From: Podospora pseudoanserina
Taxonomy: Eukaryota; Ascomycota; Sordariomycetes; Sordariales; Podosporaceae
Assembly (NCBI RefSeq): GCF_035222485.1
Contig: NW_026946671.1
Coordinates: forward strand, 682,001 to 746,000
Direction of reading: 5' to 3'
DNA: 64,000 nucleotides
Made by a program: the position numbers and the translations under genes. Numbering within the stretch: position 1 is the first letter of the stretch; every line of letters starts with the position of its first letter. This document shows, piece after piece, positions 33,601 through 45,662 of this stretch. The notes beneath the pieces were generated by a model, which ran no database searches, was not told the DNA's origin, and worked only from the letters and a program-made list of their open reading frames with translations.

Positions 33601-36600
33601 CTGCAGGCTGGATTGGGGGAAACAAAATGGTTGCCTCGGGGTATGAAGGAGCACTGCAGCAAGAGAATAACCGCTACCGCTGATGAGAATACTCCATGGA
33701 GGACGAGAAAGAAGGAAAATGCCATGAGTTCCAAACAAGGCCAAGTAGATCTTGTTCGGGAACGGGCAACTGAAGTGACGACAGAGAAACACACCAGGAG
33801 AAGTTTTATGGTTCGAGATCCACTCGATCAGCCATCCTTCGTATCACCTTTCTTACTCCATACACTGTCAAACACTGGGCGGGCAGAGGGGGGAGACGTG
33901 TCTGGAGGTGGCTGTGGAGGTATCTGTCATCTGCAGTCCACAGACCTTTCTATAATTAATATCGACCATGCGATGCAAAGACGGGAGGCTGCCGAACCGA
34001 AATAGTTTGATGAGGGCGACAAAGCCGAACTGGCGCGAGTTGCGGGGTTGGCGTGGTTGGAGGGTGGAATTACGGAGCGCGGGACTCGGCAACGGGTCCC
34101 CAGTCACGCAACATTCGGAGGATAACGATCTGGGCGGATCTCATCAGAAAGAAAGAAGAAAGAAAGAAGTCGTTGATGACCGTTGAACGAATTCGAACAA
34201 CAAGGCGGAGACTTCAATCGACTCAGGACTCATAGCGTGACATGGGTCGATGTCTGCGACAGATCTGAGACAGCTAGAGGCCCCTGCTTAGACAAGGATC
34301 CCCGATGTCGATTACCCTCAGCAGCGAATCAGGACGCGGGTTGGACCCACTGCAACGCCAACCTCAAACCTGTTGCCCCGTGCTCGAGGGCGTCCAGTCG
34401 CGTCTCTTCCAACGACATGTCTTGACCATCACTCAACACTGCGATATCCCAACCTACCACTGAGGCTAAACGGATGTTTCTCGACGGATCCAAAACATCG
34501 AGAGCACTTGCAGATTCGCTACCAGCTTCATCAAAACTGCCCAAACCCTCGCATTCGCCTCTGCCCGTTGTCGAATCGCTGATTTCCAGGTTGTTTGCCA
34601 ACAGCTGGAAATACCCTCACCCATGGCCTGGGCCTGCCAATGAAGAAACTTTTCTCCAGATTCCATCTCTGTGCACGGTCGAACTGGCCGTGCTTGCGAC
34701 TGACTGCCGTCCCCCGACCCATCACGCCGGCCACTCACGCCCGCAGGTCTGGTTATCAGATGTCGGGGATGGAACATGTAGTTGACTGATGTCTGCCAGC
34801 GGCATCTAGAAGACTGGGAGCCTTCGACTTGTTGACCAACAGGATCACACGCCTTGTTATTACACCACAACCATTATCTGGCACGACAGACACAGTTCTT
34901 TGGGGTACCAACAGTCAGCCGGTATGTCGTCCGGTGTGGTGCGCCGCCTCGAGGCCACCTCACGGACACGCGGCCGGGTCTCGATCTACGCACCAGGCAA
35001 AGACAGGAGAGAACCCCCCCAGAAAAAGTCAGAAACTTGAGATCCGGATCGCCGATGCCAAAACGGCGCCCGTTGCTCGATGTGGTCTTGCCAAACATGC
35101 TCTGCCATGATCTCCACTGGGGATCCTGGGCCAGGTTGCGAATCGGTTTCCTCTCACGCTCACAGCGGCTACTGCAACTCTCATTGCGAGTAGCCCACAC
35201 CGGATTTTCGGTGCAGAATCGCAACTTGCTGTGCCAGGTTGCCTGTCAAACAATCATCGTGAGATGGTCAGCCCTCGGTCCGTGAGCTGCTCCCGCACTG
35301 TTTGGCCTCGACAGCGGGTGCGCGATGGGGTCTGACCAAGATGTCACCCAAGACCACACCCTGCCATTCGTTGTTTTCTCTTGATTCTATTTTCCTTTTT
35401 GATTTCGACCCCCAACAACTCCATTCTCTCGACCGACGGGATATCTCGACGTTGCCACCTCAACGCTCGCTCTCGGGGCATGGTGCTGAGACAAGCCACC
35501 TCCTCGGCATCTTCCCCATGGCCCTGTCCAGCCTCAGCCTCCACAGGGCCGAGTCCCAGGCTGGAATAGCCTTGCGTGCCCTGTCACCCCCTTTGTCTTG
35601 TCCAAGTGGATATCACCCCTCCATCATCTGTCTCCTCTAGGAACAGACTACGCTCATTCTGTTAACCAACGTCCGGCTGCTCGTCTCGATATTCCCTTCC
35701 CGGCCTTCTTCTGCCGGCCGTTGTCTCCTGGCTTCATATCCTCGCTGCCCAGGCCCCAGTTCGCATCTGGTGGCTTCGGTGTTTTGTCCAGGTTCCCCTT
35801 CTTTCCCAATGGAGCAAGGAATGTTCTGAACCCAATCCCTGGTTCAACCCATCCTTCCCTCATCCTCACCCACGCCTCCTTATGTTCCGTCATCGATGAA
35901 CAGATGTAACCCTGCCCGACCCCCCCTGTCCATCGCTGCCCACCCTGCCCCTCATGATCCTTGCTCGTCGTCCTCTGGGGCAGGCCAAGCAGATTCTCGC
36001 ACACCACCTGTCCTCGACATCCACAGACACAGGTCAGGTTTGTATCAGGAAAATCCGGCTTAGCTCCTACCGACGTTCCGAGCTTGACCGTGCTGAGCTA
36101 TAGGCCCCTCCCCCTCCACCGTCCCCTCGGGCAGGCCTTCTTGGTTCACGAGTACTTTTTTTTTTCTCTCATATACCCCCAGGGTCCTTCGACGCCCCCG
36201 CCATCCGGCCTTCTTTTTCCCTCTTTCCGCGTCGTCCCACCCCCCAAAAGTGTTCACACTGGTTCCTTCTCTTCCCTCTTCTCAGTCGCTCCTTTAACGA
36301 TATTTTCCGCACCCCCTTATATCGGCCTCTGGTCTATAATACCAAGAGCTGGCTCTCTTTCCCGCCTCCGGACGGACGCCAGTGTGAACCGACGGTTTGA
36401 CGAGTTGCCTCTCCACCCAACTCACCACGCTCCTTAACCAGCACCCGACACCGCGATCAGTCACTCCTTGTCTCGTATTACTTTTCATCATCTTGACACA
36501 CACCCAGCCCCAACGCGAGGCTTTACATTCTTTACCTGCTATCTCCGAGATCCAACTCGAAAGCAACCGTCCAGTCTATTCACTCCTTCGTTACCGATAC

Positions 36601-37111
36601 AACCCCAATCTGAATATCACTCTTGATTCGATACACCAACACCGACGCCAACGGCCGCGACAACTGCTACTTATCCTACATTCTCCATTTGGTTGACCCG
36701 ACTCTATCTCATGCTCTGGACCGGGCCCTTAAGCGTGTTATAGTTCCTAGTAAGTTGCAAAGGACGGCTTGTGAATATCCCATGATACACAAGCGGGGCC
36801 CCCTCGACTGCCAGGGTTCCTTCCGCTCGAGCATTCATGCTGACCTTTGGATGGTTGGCTACTCTCAGCTTCCGGTAAATCTTAGATTAACCACACACTT
36901 TTCTATCTTCTAAATCAGAACCGTTTTGCTATGGATTCATCCCAATTGTACGCCATCCCCGTTGCTTGACTCTACCCTAAACCAGGGACACTGGAACTTA
37001 CATGTATGCTATAGAGGGCAGCAAATCCAAGTACCAGCGTTCAACTTCGAAAATCCCGAGAACCAGTTTGGCAGAGAGATCACATCGCCCCATCCTACAC
37101 CTGTCGTCACC
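30700..37111. other. Large gene-poor region upstream of the Rua1-type regulator
   Basis: About 6.4 kb. Many ORFs under 150 residues occur on both strands, none with a recognisable domain. The first part carries the 3' region of the small proline-rich gene and an AT-richer stretch (about 30840-31060). From about 35300 to 37100 the plus strand is pyrimidine-rich with short CT tracts, as in long fungal 5' leaders. A GTAAGT donor at 36752 and several CAG acceptors before 37000 could form a leader intron. The region probably holds a long promoter and 5' UTR, and could hide a non-coding RNA. Confidence 0.5.
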
Positions 37112-39247
37112 ATGAACGGTGGCACCGTGCTTCCAAAGACCGACGCGATGACGGCACCGCAGGGAATGTGGACGACACCGACATCCCAGGGAATGAGACC
37201 CAGGCCTGCGACTATTCATGAAGGCTTCTCGTACTGCGTGGCGGAGCCGTACGAGGGTCTGCCAGCTTGGGACTCGTCATCTTTGCAAATGCAGCAGACA
37301 CCTAGCGATGGCATGTCGTCGAGACCTATCTCCATGCACCAGGACTTCTATCCGGCGACTACATTGGAGAGCAGTGAGTGTTTTAGCAGAGGAGGCTATG
37401 GCGGCTTCGAGGGGCTAACCATCCCCTCAGATTCGTGGCCGCAAAAGCCTTGCGATGACCATTTCGAGATTCATGGGTTGGAGCCCGAGATGAACATTGG
37501 GCAGGCTTACACCACTGACGAGGCGAATCCCATTATTGACCTCAGGTATCCTGGTCAACAGGTGGAAGGCGACTCGAACAACTTTGAGCATGGGTTGAAC
37601 CCTCGCAGAATGTCTGGGTCGTCTTTTACCGTGTCCACGTCGGGCGGCATGTCAGAAATGCCTCCCTACGAGGATTTCTCCACGACCCTCTCCGAAGCGC
37701 CTTCCTTCTCGTCTGAGTACCCGCCGCCGTCCAACCGAAACTCGATGATTTCATCTACGCAACTGTCTCCTGTCGCTTCCCCACGCATGACACCTCAGAG
37801 CCGGTCAGAGTTGGTAAGAACCCAAAGCAGAGGGCGCGCATCGCCTTCTCCACGACCTGGAGTTCGCGCGGCCCCTTACTCGGTGGAAAGCGCCAGGAAC
37901 AAGAGGTGGTCGACTGGTTCATACGGGACGGCGAATCGGAGACCTTCCCCCTTTGTGTATCACCCTCATGACGTTTTCAACCAGCACAATCGGATGTCGT
38001 CTCGCCACTCGTCACCTACTATCGGACACGGCCCCCTCCCCTTGAACTACGGCAACCTCCAGGCAGCGCAGCAGCACCCCTATCTGATGAGCAATGCGCC
38101 GGCATTCCAGAGAAACAGCATGCTTTTGCCCACGCAACTTCCGTCTCATGTCTTCCATCATGACACGCATCACCACCATCCTCATCAGTTTGAGAACGCG
38201 CCCCCCCTGCTCTCACATGGACTATTCCGCATGCTTCAAAGCAATGCCGACCCCCACTCTCTCCACAGCCACTACGCTGACCTTTCTGACCCCCCTGATC
38301 TGTATGCGTCTCTTCAGGAGGAGCAGATTCCTCCACCGCCCGAAGATATGAACCCATCCGACCCAGACTTGATCCCCCACGAGCAAGAGCTGAGGTTTGA
38401 GGGTGACTTGTACACTCCAAGATGGGTTCGCGGACATGGTAACAAGCGGGAAGGATGGTGCGGCATTTGTAAGCCTGGAAGATGGCTTGTCCTGAAGAAC
38501 TCTGCTTTCTGGTACGACAAGAGCTTTACTCATGGCATCAGTGCCGCAACGGGTAGCCCATTCCAGGAGCCTCAAGACACGAGGCGCATGGATGGTAACC
38601 CTGATGTCTGGGAAGGACTGTGCGGCAGCTGCAACGAATGGATTGCATTGGTGAGCAGCAAGAAAAAGGGAACGACCTGGTTTAGACATGCCTACAAGTG
38701 CCACACGCACCCAAAGATCAAGGACGCACCCAAGCGCAGAAGGGAGAGCAGCAATACCCGTGCTCTGGCGGCCACCAACATGGCAAAGCCGGCAACCAAT
38801 CCGTTGACGCCCCAAATGACACCACAGGTGTCGACGACAAACACTCCTGCTCCCGCTCCCCTTCAGTCGCAGTCTCAGCACCAGACTCAACAGGCTCTGG
38901 AACAGGCTCTGGACCAGAGACAGACACCAACCCCAATTCAAAGCCAACACCCGTCACATGGTCCGCCTCCCCCGCCACCTACCCAGCACCAGCAGCAGCC
39001 TCAGGGGCAGCAGCCGCATACTATGCCGTCGCAGCAGCACCAACAATACAATCAGCATCAGCAGAGCCATCCTCCACCGCAGCCAGTCATCCAGCTGCAG
39101 CCTCCGCCGGTCCGTCACTTCCATCGACACCTCCCACCTCACCTCCAGCTCCACCCGACGTCAGCTCCTCCGCAGCCTCCCAGAACAGCCATCATGAGCC
39201 CCATCCCTCCCATGGCTCCCATGGACGGCTTTGCGAACATGATCTAG
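37112..39247 (+). CDS. Transcription regulator with Rua1-type C-terminal zinc domain
   Basis: Single exon from the ATG at 37112 (CACCATGAACG context), 711 residues. The frame is open further upstream to 36926 but contains no earlier ATG. The N-terminal 400 residues are disordered and Ser/Pro/Met-rich. Residues about 430-535 form the Rua1 C-terminal (DUF4451) block: LYTPRWVRGHGNKREGWCGIC, LKNSAFWYDKSFTHGIS, WEGLCGSCNEWIAL and TTWFRHAYKCH, whose paired Cys and His can bind zinc. A KRRRES basic stretch follows, then a Gln/Pro/His-rich tail. Ustilago Rua1 activates a glycolipid cluster; relatives in ascomycetes are putative regulators of development. The target genes here are unknown. Confidence 0.82.
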   Translation: MNGGTVLPKTDAMTAPQGMWTTPTSQGMRPRPATIHEGFSYCVAEPYEGLPAWDSSSLQMQQTPSDGMSSRPISMHQDFYPATTLESSECFSRGGYGGFEGLTIPSDSWPQKPCDDHFEIHGLEPEMNIGQAYTTDEANPIIDLRYPGQQVEGDSNNFEHGLNPRRMSGSSFTVSTSGGMSEMPPYEDFSTTLSEAPSFSSEYPPPSNRNSMISSTQLSPVASPRMTPQSRSELVRTQSRGRASPSPRPGVRAAPYSVESARNKRWSTGSYGTANRRPSPFVYHPHDVFNQHNRMSSRHSSPTIGHGPLPLNYGNLQAAQQHPYLMSNAPAFQRNSMLLPTQLPSHVFHHDTHHHHPHQFENAPPLLSHGLFRMLQSNADPHSLHSHYADLSDPPDLYASLQEEQIPPPPEDMNPSDPDLIPHEQELRFEGDLYTPRWVRGHGNKREGWCGICKPGRWLVLKNSAFWYDKSFTHGISAATGSPFQEPQDTRRMDGNPDVWEGLCGSCNEWIALVSSKKKGTTWFRHAYKCHTHPKIKDAPKRRRESSNTRALAATNMAKPATNPLTPQMTPQVSTTNTPAPAPLQSQSQHQTQQALEQALDQRQTPTPIQSQHPSHGPPPPPPTQHQQQPQGQQPHTMPSQQHQQYNQHQQSHPPPQPVIQLQPPPVRHFHRHLPPHLQLHPTSAPPQPPRTAIMSPIPPMAPMDGFANMI

Positions 39248-39435
39248 ACGTCACTGGCCGCTAGGTTTCCTTACTCACTATCGCTATGAATGCCGTTATG
39301 ACCCTCGATACCAAAATTTGATCAGATCATTATTTCATTTCTTTGTCAGATGATGATGAAATCATTTCTTTTTTTGGGTACAATTTCACTACTTGGAGCA
39401 AGGTTATAGACAGGCATGGAGCATGGCATGATTTT

Positions 39436-39465
39436 TCTCTCTCTCTCTCTCACACACTCTCTCTC
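39436..39465. repeat. CT/CA dinucleotide-rich tract
   Basis: (CT)n interrupted by ACACA, about 30 bp, in the presumed 3' UTR of the Rua1-type gene. Confidence 0.8.
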
Positions 39466-40326
39466 AGGACGTATGGTTGAAGTGGATGCCGTTTTTTCTC
39501 TCTCTTTTTTCCCTTTATAAAGGGTTTAATTTCTTCTTGGATCAACTACTGTCTACCAGCCAACCACAAGAAAATATCCTTCCTGTCTTTTTCTCTCACA
39601 TCCCCTCTCCACTCTTGGACGACCGCAACTTCAATTCTTTGCACATTATTCGTTTTTTCTCCTTTTTTTTTCTTTTTGGCTTTTTTGATTTCCTGTCTCT
39701 CCTTGTTTCGTATGGCTGGTTCATCCGTTTCTTGTTCTTTTTGGCTTTTTGAGCGTTTTGATATTTTAATCAGGATAGTTTTTTGTCTTCTTTCTTTTGC
39801 AGAAGGTAGTATATGATGGTGGGCATGGAGAAAGTGTCCTTTTGAAACGTAGTTTAGATACCCCTTTTTTGGATGGATGGTGGAAAAGAGGAGGATTATC
39901 ACATTGGGATTTTGGTGTTGGAGGGGTGATCGATGAAAGGGGGGGAAGAGGAGGAATCGGGGAGGGGAAGTGGTTGTTGCATAGCAATTGATCTTTTTTT
40001 TTTTCTTGCCTTGACTTTTCATATGTGTGTTGTTCTGTTTTGCTTGGCGATATCCTACGTTGCTTTTCCAGGATTGGTGAGTCCTTGATGTGGGATATTG
40101 TGGTGGCGGCGGTGGTGGTGGTGGTATTCCCGTGCCAGCATAACCGCTGAACCGAGGATTATTACTGTCTAGATGTTGATTGACATTTCACATGTGCTTT
40201 TCCAGTGGGTGGGCATAATGAGATCAAGATCGGAGAATATGGGTAACGACAGCGGCATAAAGCGGTTCATCACCACACGCAGGTCATCACGATTATTATG
40301 TGGTTGAGCGGGTGTGAATTCATGCG

Positions 40327-40359
40327 ATCCATCCCATCCCATCCCATCCCATCCCATCC
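40327..40359. repeat. (ATCCC)6 pentanucleotide microsatellite
   Basis: Uninterrupted ATCCC units in intergenic DNA, giving a T/C-rich plus strand. Confidence 0.92.
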
Positions 40360-43068
40360 TCTCTCTCTTTTGCTTCCCTTGTCAAGGGAACCCTGCTCGG
40401 ATACAGGAAAAACCATTGCGGGGAACCTTGACGGTTGGGATCATTTCTTGTTGTTTTTTCTCATCGGATGAACTGTCGCACACACACGCGGGATGATAAA
40501 AAGAGAGCAAGATGGTAGGTAGCAGTTTCATCTTGTGGAATTCATGCGACAGAGCAGTGAGATGATGTGCTGCTTCTCTGTGAGGCTGATGATTGCGTGG
40601 TGGTGGTTGGATAACCGCCCAGGGTTGTTGAAGAGGGAAAAAGAAAAAGCCAGGGTTAGGTGATGAAGGATAGTGTACTAGCGGGGCAGGGTTAGGGTGG
40701 TGGGTGGTAGGGCGGACAGGGATCTAAAGTGGTTGCAGATTTCAGCCTTCTTGGCGGCGAGGGGCGCCTTACTGGAAAGAGGATTTATCCCGGTTTGGTT
40801 GGAGTGTTCAATTCTTGATTCTTTCGCTGTAAGAAAGAAGACGAGGGGGGATAAGATGGGATGATTGATTGGATTGGGGAAAGGGGATGAATGGATGGGA
40901 GGGATTGAATGTTTTAACTGGTTCGGTTGCCCTGCCAATCAGTGGTTCACAAGCCCGAGTTTGAGGGAGGTGTGGTGTGTGCTCCTGATGCACGAAGCTG
41001 TTGCTGTTGGTGAGGTTTGGGACAAGCTCCTGTCCAGTCGATGTGGGGACTGGGATGACAGTCTAAAACTGGGAGTTTTTGTTGAAGTTGTTTCATCAGC
41101 CTCTTGAGGTTGCAGTAATTGATGGATTTGATGGAGGGGATAAGTTACCATGTGGGTGGTCTCGGCTGGGGAGGAGGTATATTTTTGGGTTTTGCATGAA
41201 CTTGACGACGTCAGGGACGGGTGGAATATCCAAGTGGGAGAAGAAAATTAATTGAGAGAACCGGAGTCGGACAGAGTTTGGAAACCTGGGGGTTGTGTTT
41301 AATTACCGCTTGCTGCTCAGTGAGGCTTGAGCTGCGGTGGTGGTGGGTGTGTTTTCCAGGTACAGCAGTGACAGCACCGATTATGCGCCGATTTTTGCAG
41401 CTGCAAATACCAATGCAGGAACCCAGCGATTGCCACTGGATTGTCATGGGATGTCAATTGATTGGATTGGTCTCTCCTTTTTGGGGGGTTCATGGTTGGG
41501 AAGCAAAGACGATCACGAGTCCAGGGTTGGGAATGTTCTTTGCCGGCTGCGTCTGCGGGCGCTGTTGGGACTATGCTTTCTCTCTTTTGGAGGAGTTTGG
41601 CCGAAATCTTTCGATTGCTGCAATGAGATCAGAGTTATTTGATGTTTGACCTGTTGAATAGCAAGACTTATGAAGATGGGGAAAAGAAGATCGATGATGG
41701 AATAGGTACCCCACCACGTGCCTAGGCTGTGATCTCCACCCTGCCCATGTCTCCAGCTGCTGACTTGACCTTCTTGTTCACCACCAACTTCAGCCAGAAG
41801 CCCACTTCCAAGCAGGCTGCCGACAGGGGTCCTTTCTCAATTGACTCATTTGGCTTGATATCGTGCCAGATATCTGTGTGCCTCTTTTTTTCTCCTTCCG
41901 GTGATGTCGATCGAATAGGTATCGGATTCGATATCCAGATCAGTCCTGACGAATTGGGTACCCCCTCTGACATGCAGACCGAAGGACGAATTCCACCGCT
42001 CTCTCTCATTTCTACACATGCAGTGGCCAGCCTGCCGATGCGCAGTCTCGGCCTCGGACTGCAGCAAGCATGTCGGCACTAAAGCCGGAGCGGGGAAGAC
42101 TTCGTCTCATCAAGGGCTCGGGTACCTGATAATTGGATATTGGAGGCTTGCATGCCTGATGCACTGCAGCACCTTCCCTCGACATTCAGGCTATCCATCC
42201 TGTACCCCCACTGTCTGATGGCTTGCTGAACTGCACACCGATCTATGTACTGACTGACCTCTCAGTTAGCTACCGCCCCGGTCCAACCTCGCACGCAACC
42301 TTTGAGGCACAGAGTACGTCTTGTGTCGCAGACTGCTGGTGTTTGTCTGAATTGCCGCCGTCCCAGCGAGTATCGCCAGAGTCTCTCTTGAAAAGAGCTC
42401 AGTTGATCGCTGCTGTGAACGTGAGCAGGGGGCAACCCGTGCCGCCAACCAGGGCCTCCAGGGCCCCTCGCAAGCAAATCCACTCGCCCTCAGCACAGAC
42501 CCGACAATAATATATCTCGGTACATTTTGTTCCAACCAGGCTTTTGCATTTCCCGGCCCCCAGGGATTGAGAAAGAGATATATCCGCGCTGTGCTCCTTC
42601 ACCGGGCTTGTCAAGGGTTTCTTGTCCTGTTTCGTTTCCCTCCTCTCTGACGATTGACGGTTATGCTCAGAACTGCTTGGTAGCTTGGCCCCGTTTCCTT
42701 ACAACAAGCCTTGATGTCTCTTTGGCCCCGCGCAGACAACCTCGAAAAGCTGTTTACTGACCGTGCCCCTGGGATGCCAGATTTTAATGTTTACTTTGCT
42801 TACGAAACGAATGTCGACGACGCTTGGATACCCCTTATGAACATGGACATTGGGCCCTGATAAATTGACGAATACACGCCGTATCATCTATCCCGTGTCC
42901 CGCACACCTATCCTTCCTTCCCGCTCGTCCAACAAGAGCCTCTCCATCTCGAATCTGCCTATATTGCCACTCTACCCGAGCACCTTGGACGTCCGAAGCA
43001 ACGCCGGTGGATTCTTACTAGAGCGCTCGGCCCATGAAAAAATACATTGAGAGAAATTTGAATCTGCT

Positions 43069-45662
43069 ATGAGTGGGGATCAGCCAGTTTCCAGGTGCGC
43101 TCCCATACTCCCTCCCTTGAGTCGGTGGAAGGTATGTATGTTTCCGTGCTGATCTCAGGTGCCTGCAGCTTTGGCGACCCAGACGCTCAGCCGCCCACCC
43201 CTAAACAAACACCAACATTATCGATTTTCCCGAGTCCTCGTTTCGAAACACCAAAGAACAACGCGGGACGATTCGACGAGCCTGGAGGCTGGACTCCTCA
43301 TTTTGCCGAGGATTACTCCGTCTTCAACTCGACCCCGGGGAACCTGAGGGACAGCCAGCATCCCTTTCCCGATTTTGGTCCAGCAACCCCATACCTTGGT
43401 TCGGCCCGCAAACGGACGTTGTCTACTGGGGAAACGTTTTCGCCCACCACCAACTTGCAGCTACCGTCTGTGGAACCGTCCGAGATCCTACGATCTTCTC
43501 CGAGCCAACTATCAACCCCAACCTTTCAACAGTTAACTCCCGCCAGCCGAAATTCAGATACAGCTGAGAGGACTTCAAAGAAGGTGCGGCGTGGAACAGT
43601 GGTTGAGCAATCTCAGGGACAAACAGCAACCCCGCCGCCCTCTGGCCGGAAGGGTGAACGGAAACTCGCTCCCAAACTCGATACGTCCGCCATGCAGAAT
43701 GATCAGGGCTACGGCCACCCAGACTTTTTGGCGACTGCCCAGCCACAAATGGGCAACTTCGTGACCAACCCTGGCGACATGTTTTCTTATCCCTTATCAG
43801 CACCGGCCGCCGGTCCAGGATATGCACCACAGCGGTCGTTTTGGGACCAGGATCCCAACATGGGAGGAATGGAAGTTGATTTCAGTGCCAATGGCGCCAA
43901 TGGTGGCGATATGTTCCAAAACCAGACACATCAACCTCTCACCCCAGTCGACTGGGCAAATGCCAATCTGATGCAGGCACAGGACGCCATGGTCGGTCAC
44001 GAAAACGGTCATGTTACTACTGGAAATCACCAAGCTCCCCTTATATCACAGGCGCCCATGCCTGCCCTCGTAACTTCAGCCCCCGAACAAGCCATGTTCG
44101 CGGTTGATTATTCCACGACCATGGAAGACAACTTTGGAATGAACAGTAGCGGCGGCGCGGTAAATCCCGGGCTCATCTTCAGCCGGCCGCAGTCAGCCAA
44201 CATGGATGCCATCTCTCATGACCAATCTATGCAAGTCCCTATCGCACCTCGCCGTCAAACGAGTCAAGACTTTGTCCAGCCAACGAGCAGGGCACCATCA
44301 GCGCAAAGAATAGTGACAACATCCCGAGGCGAGCTTCGTCGTTCGTCAAGCACGAGGACCGTGCCTTCAAGCAGACCAGACCGAGCTCTGGCTAGCTCAC
44401 CAATCAAGTCGGTTGGACGACCTGGCCTCTCGCGAAGCTTCAGCGAAAATAGAGGGAAGAAGCAGTCGAGCCGACCAGCGCTGCCCACTCTTGCCCCAGC
44501 TCCTCGTCCACAATCACAACTGGTGAGCAACGCTGGCGTAGGTGCCAACCGGCCGATTATAAGCCAACCTTCCCGTCCAAGTGGAAGGACATCTCCCCTG
44601 AAAAGCCAGCAACACTCCCGACTTTCCAGCTTGACATCCATCCCAGAGACCTCGGGTCCAAGAATGCGAACCCAAGCGAAGTTTACCATTGATGCCAACG
44701 GCAGAGCAAGAGTGGAAACCACAGTCGTTGTAGAAACAGAAGAGCCAACCAGTGCAAAAAAGCGCCAGGGCTCCCAAGACGGCAGCCAACGTAGGAGGTG
44801 GACTCCTTCCGACGAGGAAGATGACTCTTCCTCTACCGATGACGAAGGCCCGATTATCATTCCTAGCAGAAACACCTCTTTTGCGCTCCCAGATCCGGTA
44901 AAACCCTCGATTGTCCATCCTTTTCACCGGGCGTCTCATACCGGCTCGTCGTACAGCGCTAGCTTCCAACACCAGGATGATGATAGCGATGGGGAGACGG
45001 TGGTGAATGTGAATGACCTCACGCCCACGGGAAAAGTGGCCGGAGACGCGATCAGTGAGCTGCAAAAGGTCAGGGAGGCACGGCAGCGGAGCGGGCAGTG
45101 GCCGCCGAGTTCTGCGCCAAAGGTGAGGAGGTCCTTTTCGGGGGTGGGGGGGTCGGGGAGTGCGAGTTTTGGGAATCATCAGCAGGGGGGTTACAGGGGG
45201 AGTTATAATAATAGTAGCTTGAGTCCGGCTAGCATGACGGAGGGGAGTCTGCCGACGCCGACGGGGGAGAGGGGAGGGGGGATGAGGTGCGTTTGTGGGA
45301 GGGTGGAAGTGGGGAGGAATGAGCTGTTGGTTCAGTGGTATGTTTGTTCCTTTTGAAGATTTTATGTGATGATGAAAGGGTGTGTGGGTTGCTAACATGG
45401 AGGCAGTCAATCGTGTGAGATGAACTTGCATGAACGGTGTGTGAATGCGACGGAGACGTCAATTTACATTTGTTCGTTTTGTGCGAATGTTACGACTGGG
45501 CATCCGGTGAGGGGTGGTGGTGGAGGGAGGGTTAGGGAAAGGGAGGGGACAGGGAAAGGGGGGCGTTATCATGGGCATGGGCATGTGCGGGTGGGAGGAG
45601 GGGGGTCGGGCTTGGGGATTACGAGTCCGTTGGCGCATAAGAATTTTAAGAGTTTTAGGTGA
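43069..45662 (+). CDS. PHD-finger protein with long disordered N-terminus
   Basis: Three exons: 43069-43094, 43169-45337 and 45407-45662; introns are 74 and 69 bp (GCTAAC branch site in the second); the product is 816 residues. The short first exon encodes MSGDQPVS, and the frame continues SFGDPDAQPPTPKQTP. Most of the protein is disordered, Ser/Pro-rich, with RRSSSTR and SPIKS-type phosphorylatable sites, a QRRRWTPSDEEDDSSSTDDE patch and a Gly/Ser tail. The second intron splits a C-terminal PHD finger (about 715-768): CVCGR, CQSCEMNLHERC, then CSFC. PHD fingers read histone H3 tails, so a chromatin role is likely. Two of the zinc ligands exist only after splicing, which supports the model. 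The orthologue is not recognised. Confidence 0.82.

Larger units (their letters stand above)
39248..43068. other. Gene-poor region between Rua1-type gene and PHD-finger gene
   Basis: About 3.8 kb. Near 39.4-39.8 kb the plus strand is T/C-rich with CT repeats, as in a 3' UTR. A (CATCC)n repeat lies at 40327-40359. The rest (41-43 kb) has only short ORFs without recognisable domains. Most of the right half is probably promoter and leader of the PHD gene. Confidence 0.5.

Noticed and set aside
33830-33860. Possible tRNA B-box (GGTTCGAGATCC)
   Set aside because: One base too long for the B-box, and no A-box or acceptor stem pairing found nearby.
34329-34601. 90-residue acidic minus-strand ORF in the 6.4-kb gap
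   Set aside because: Composition is protein-like, but I found no continuing exon, no domain and no convincing start context.
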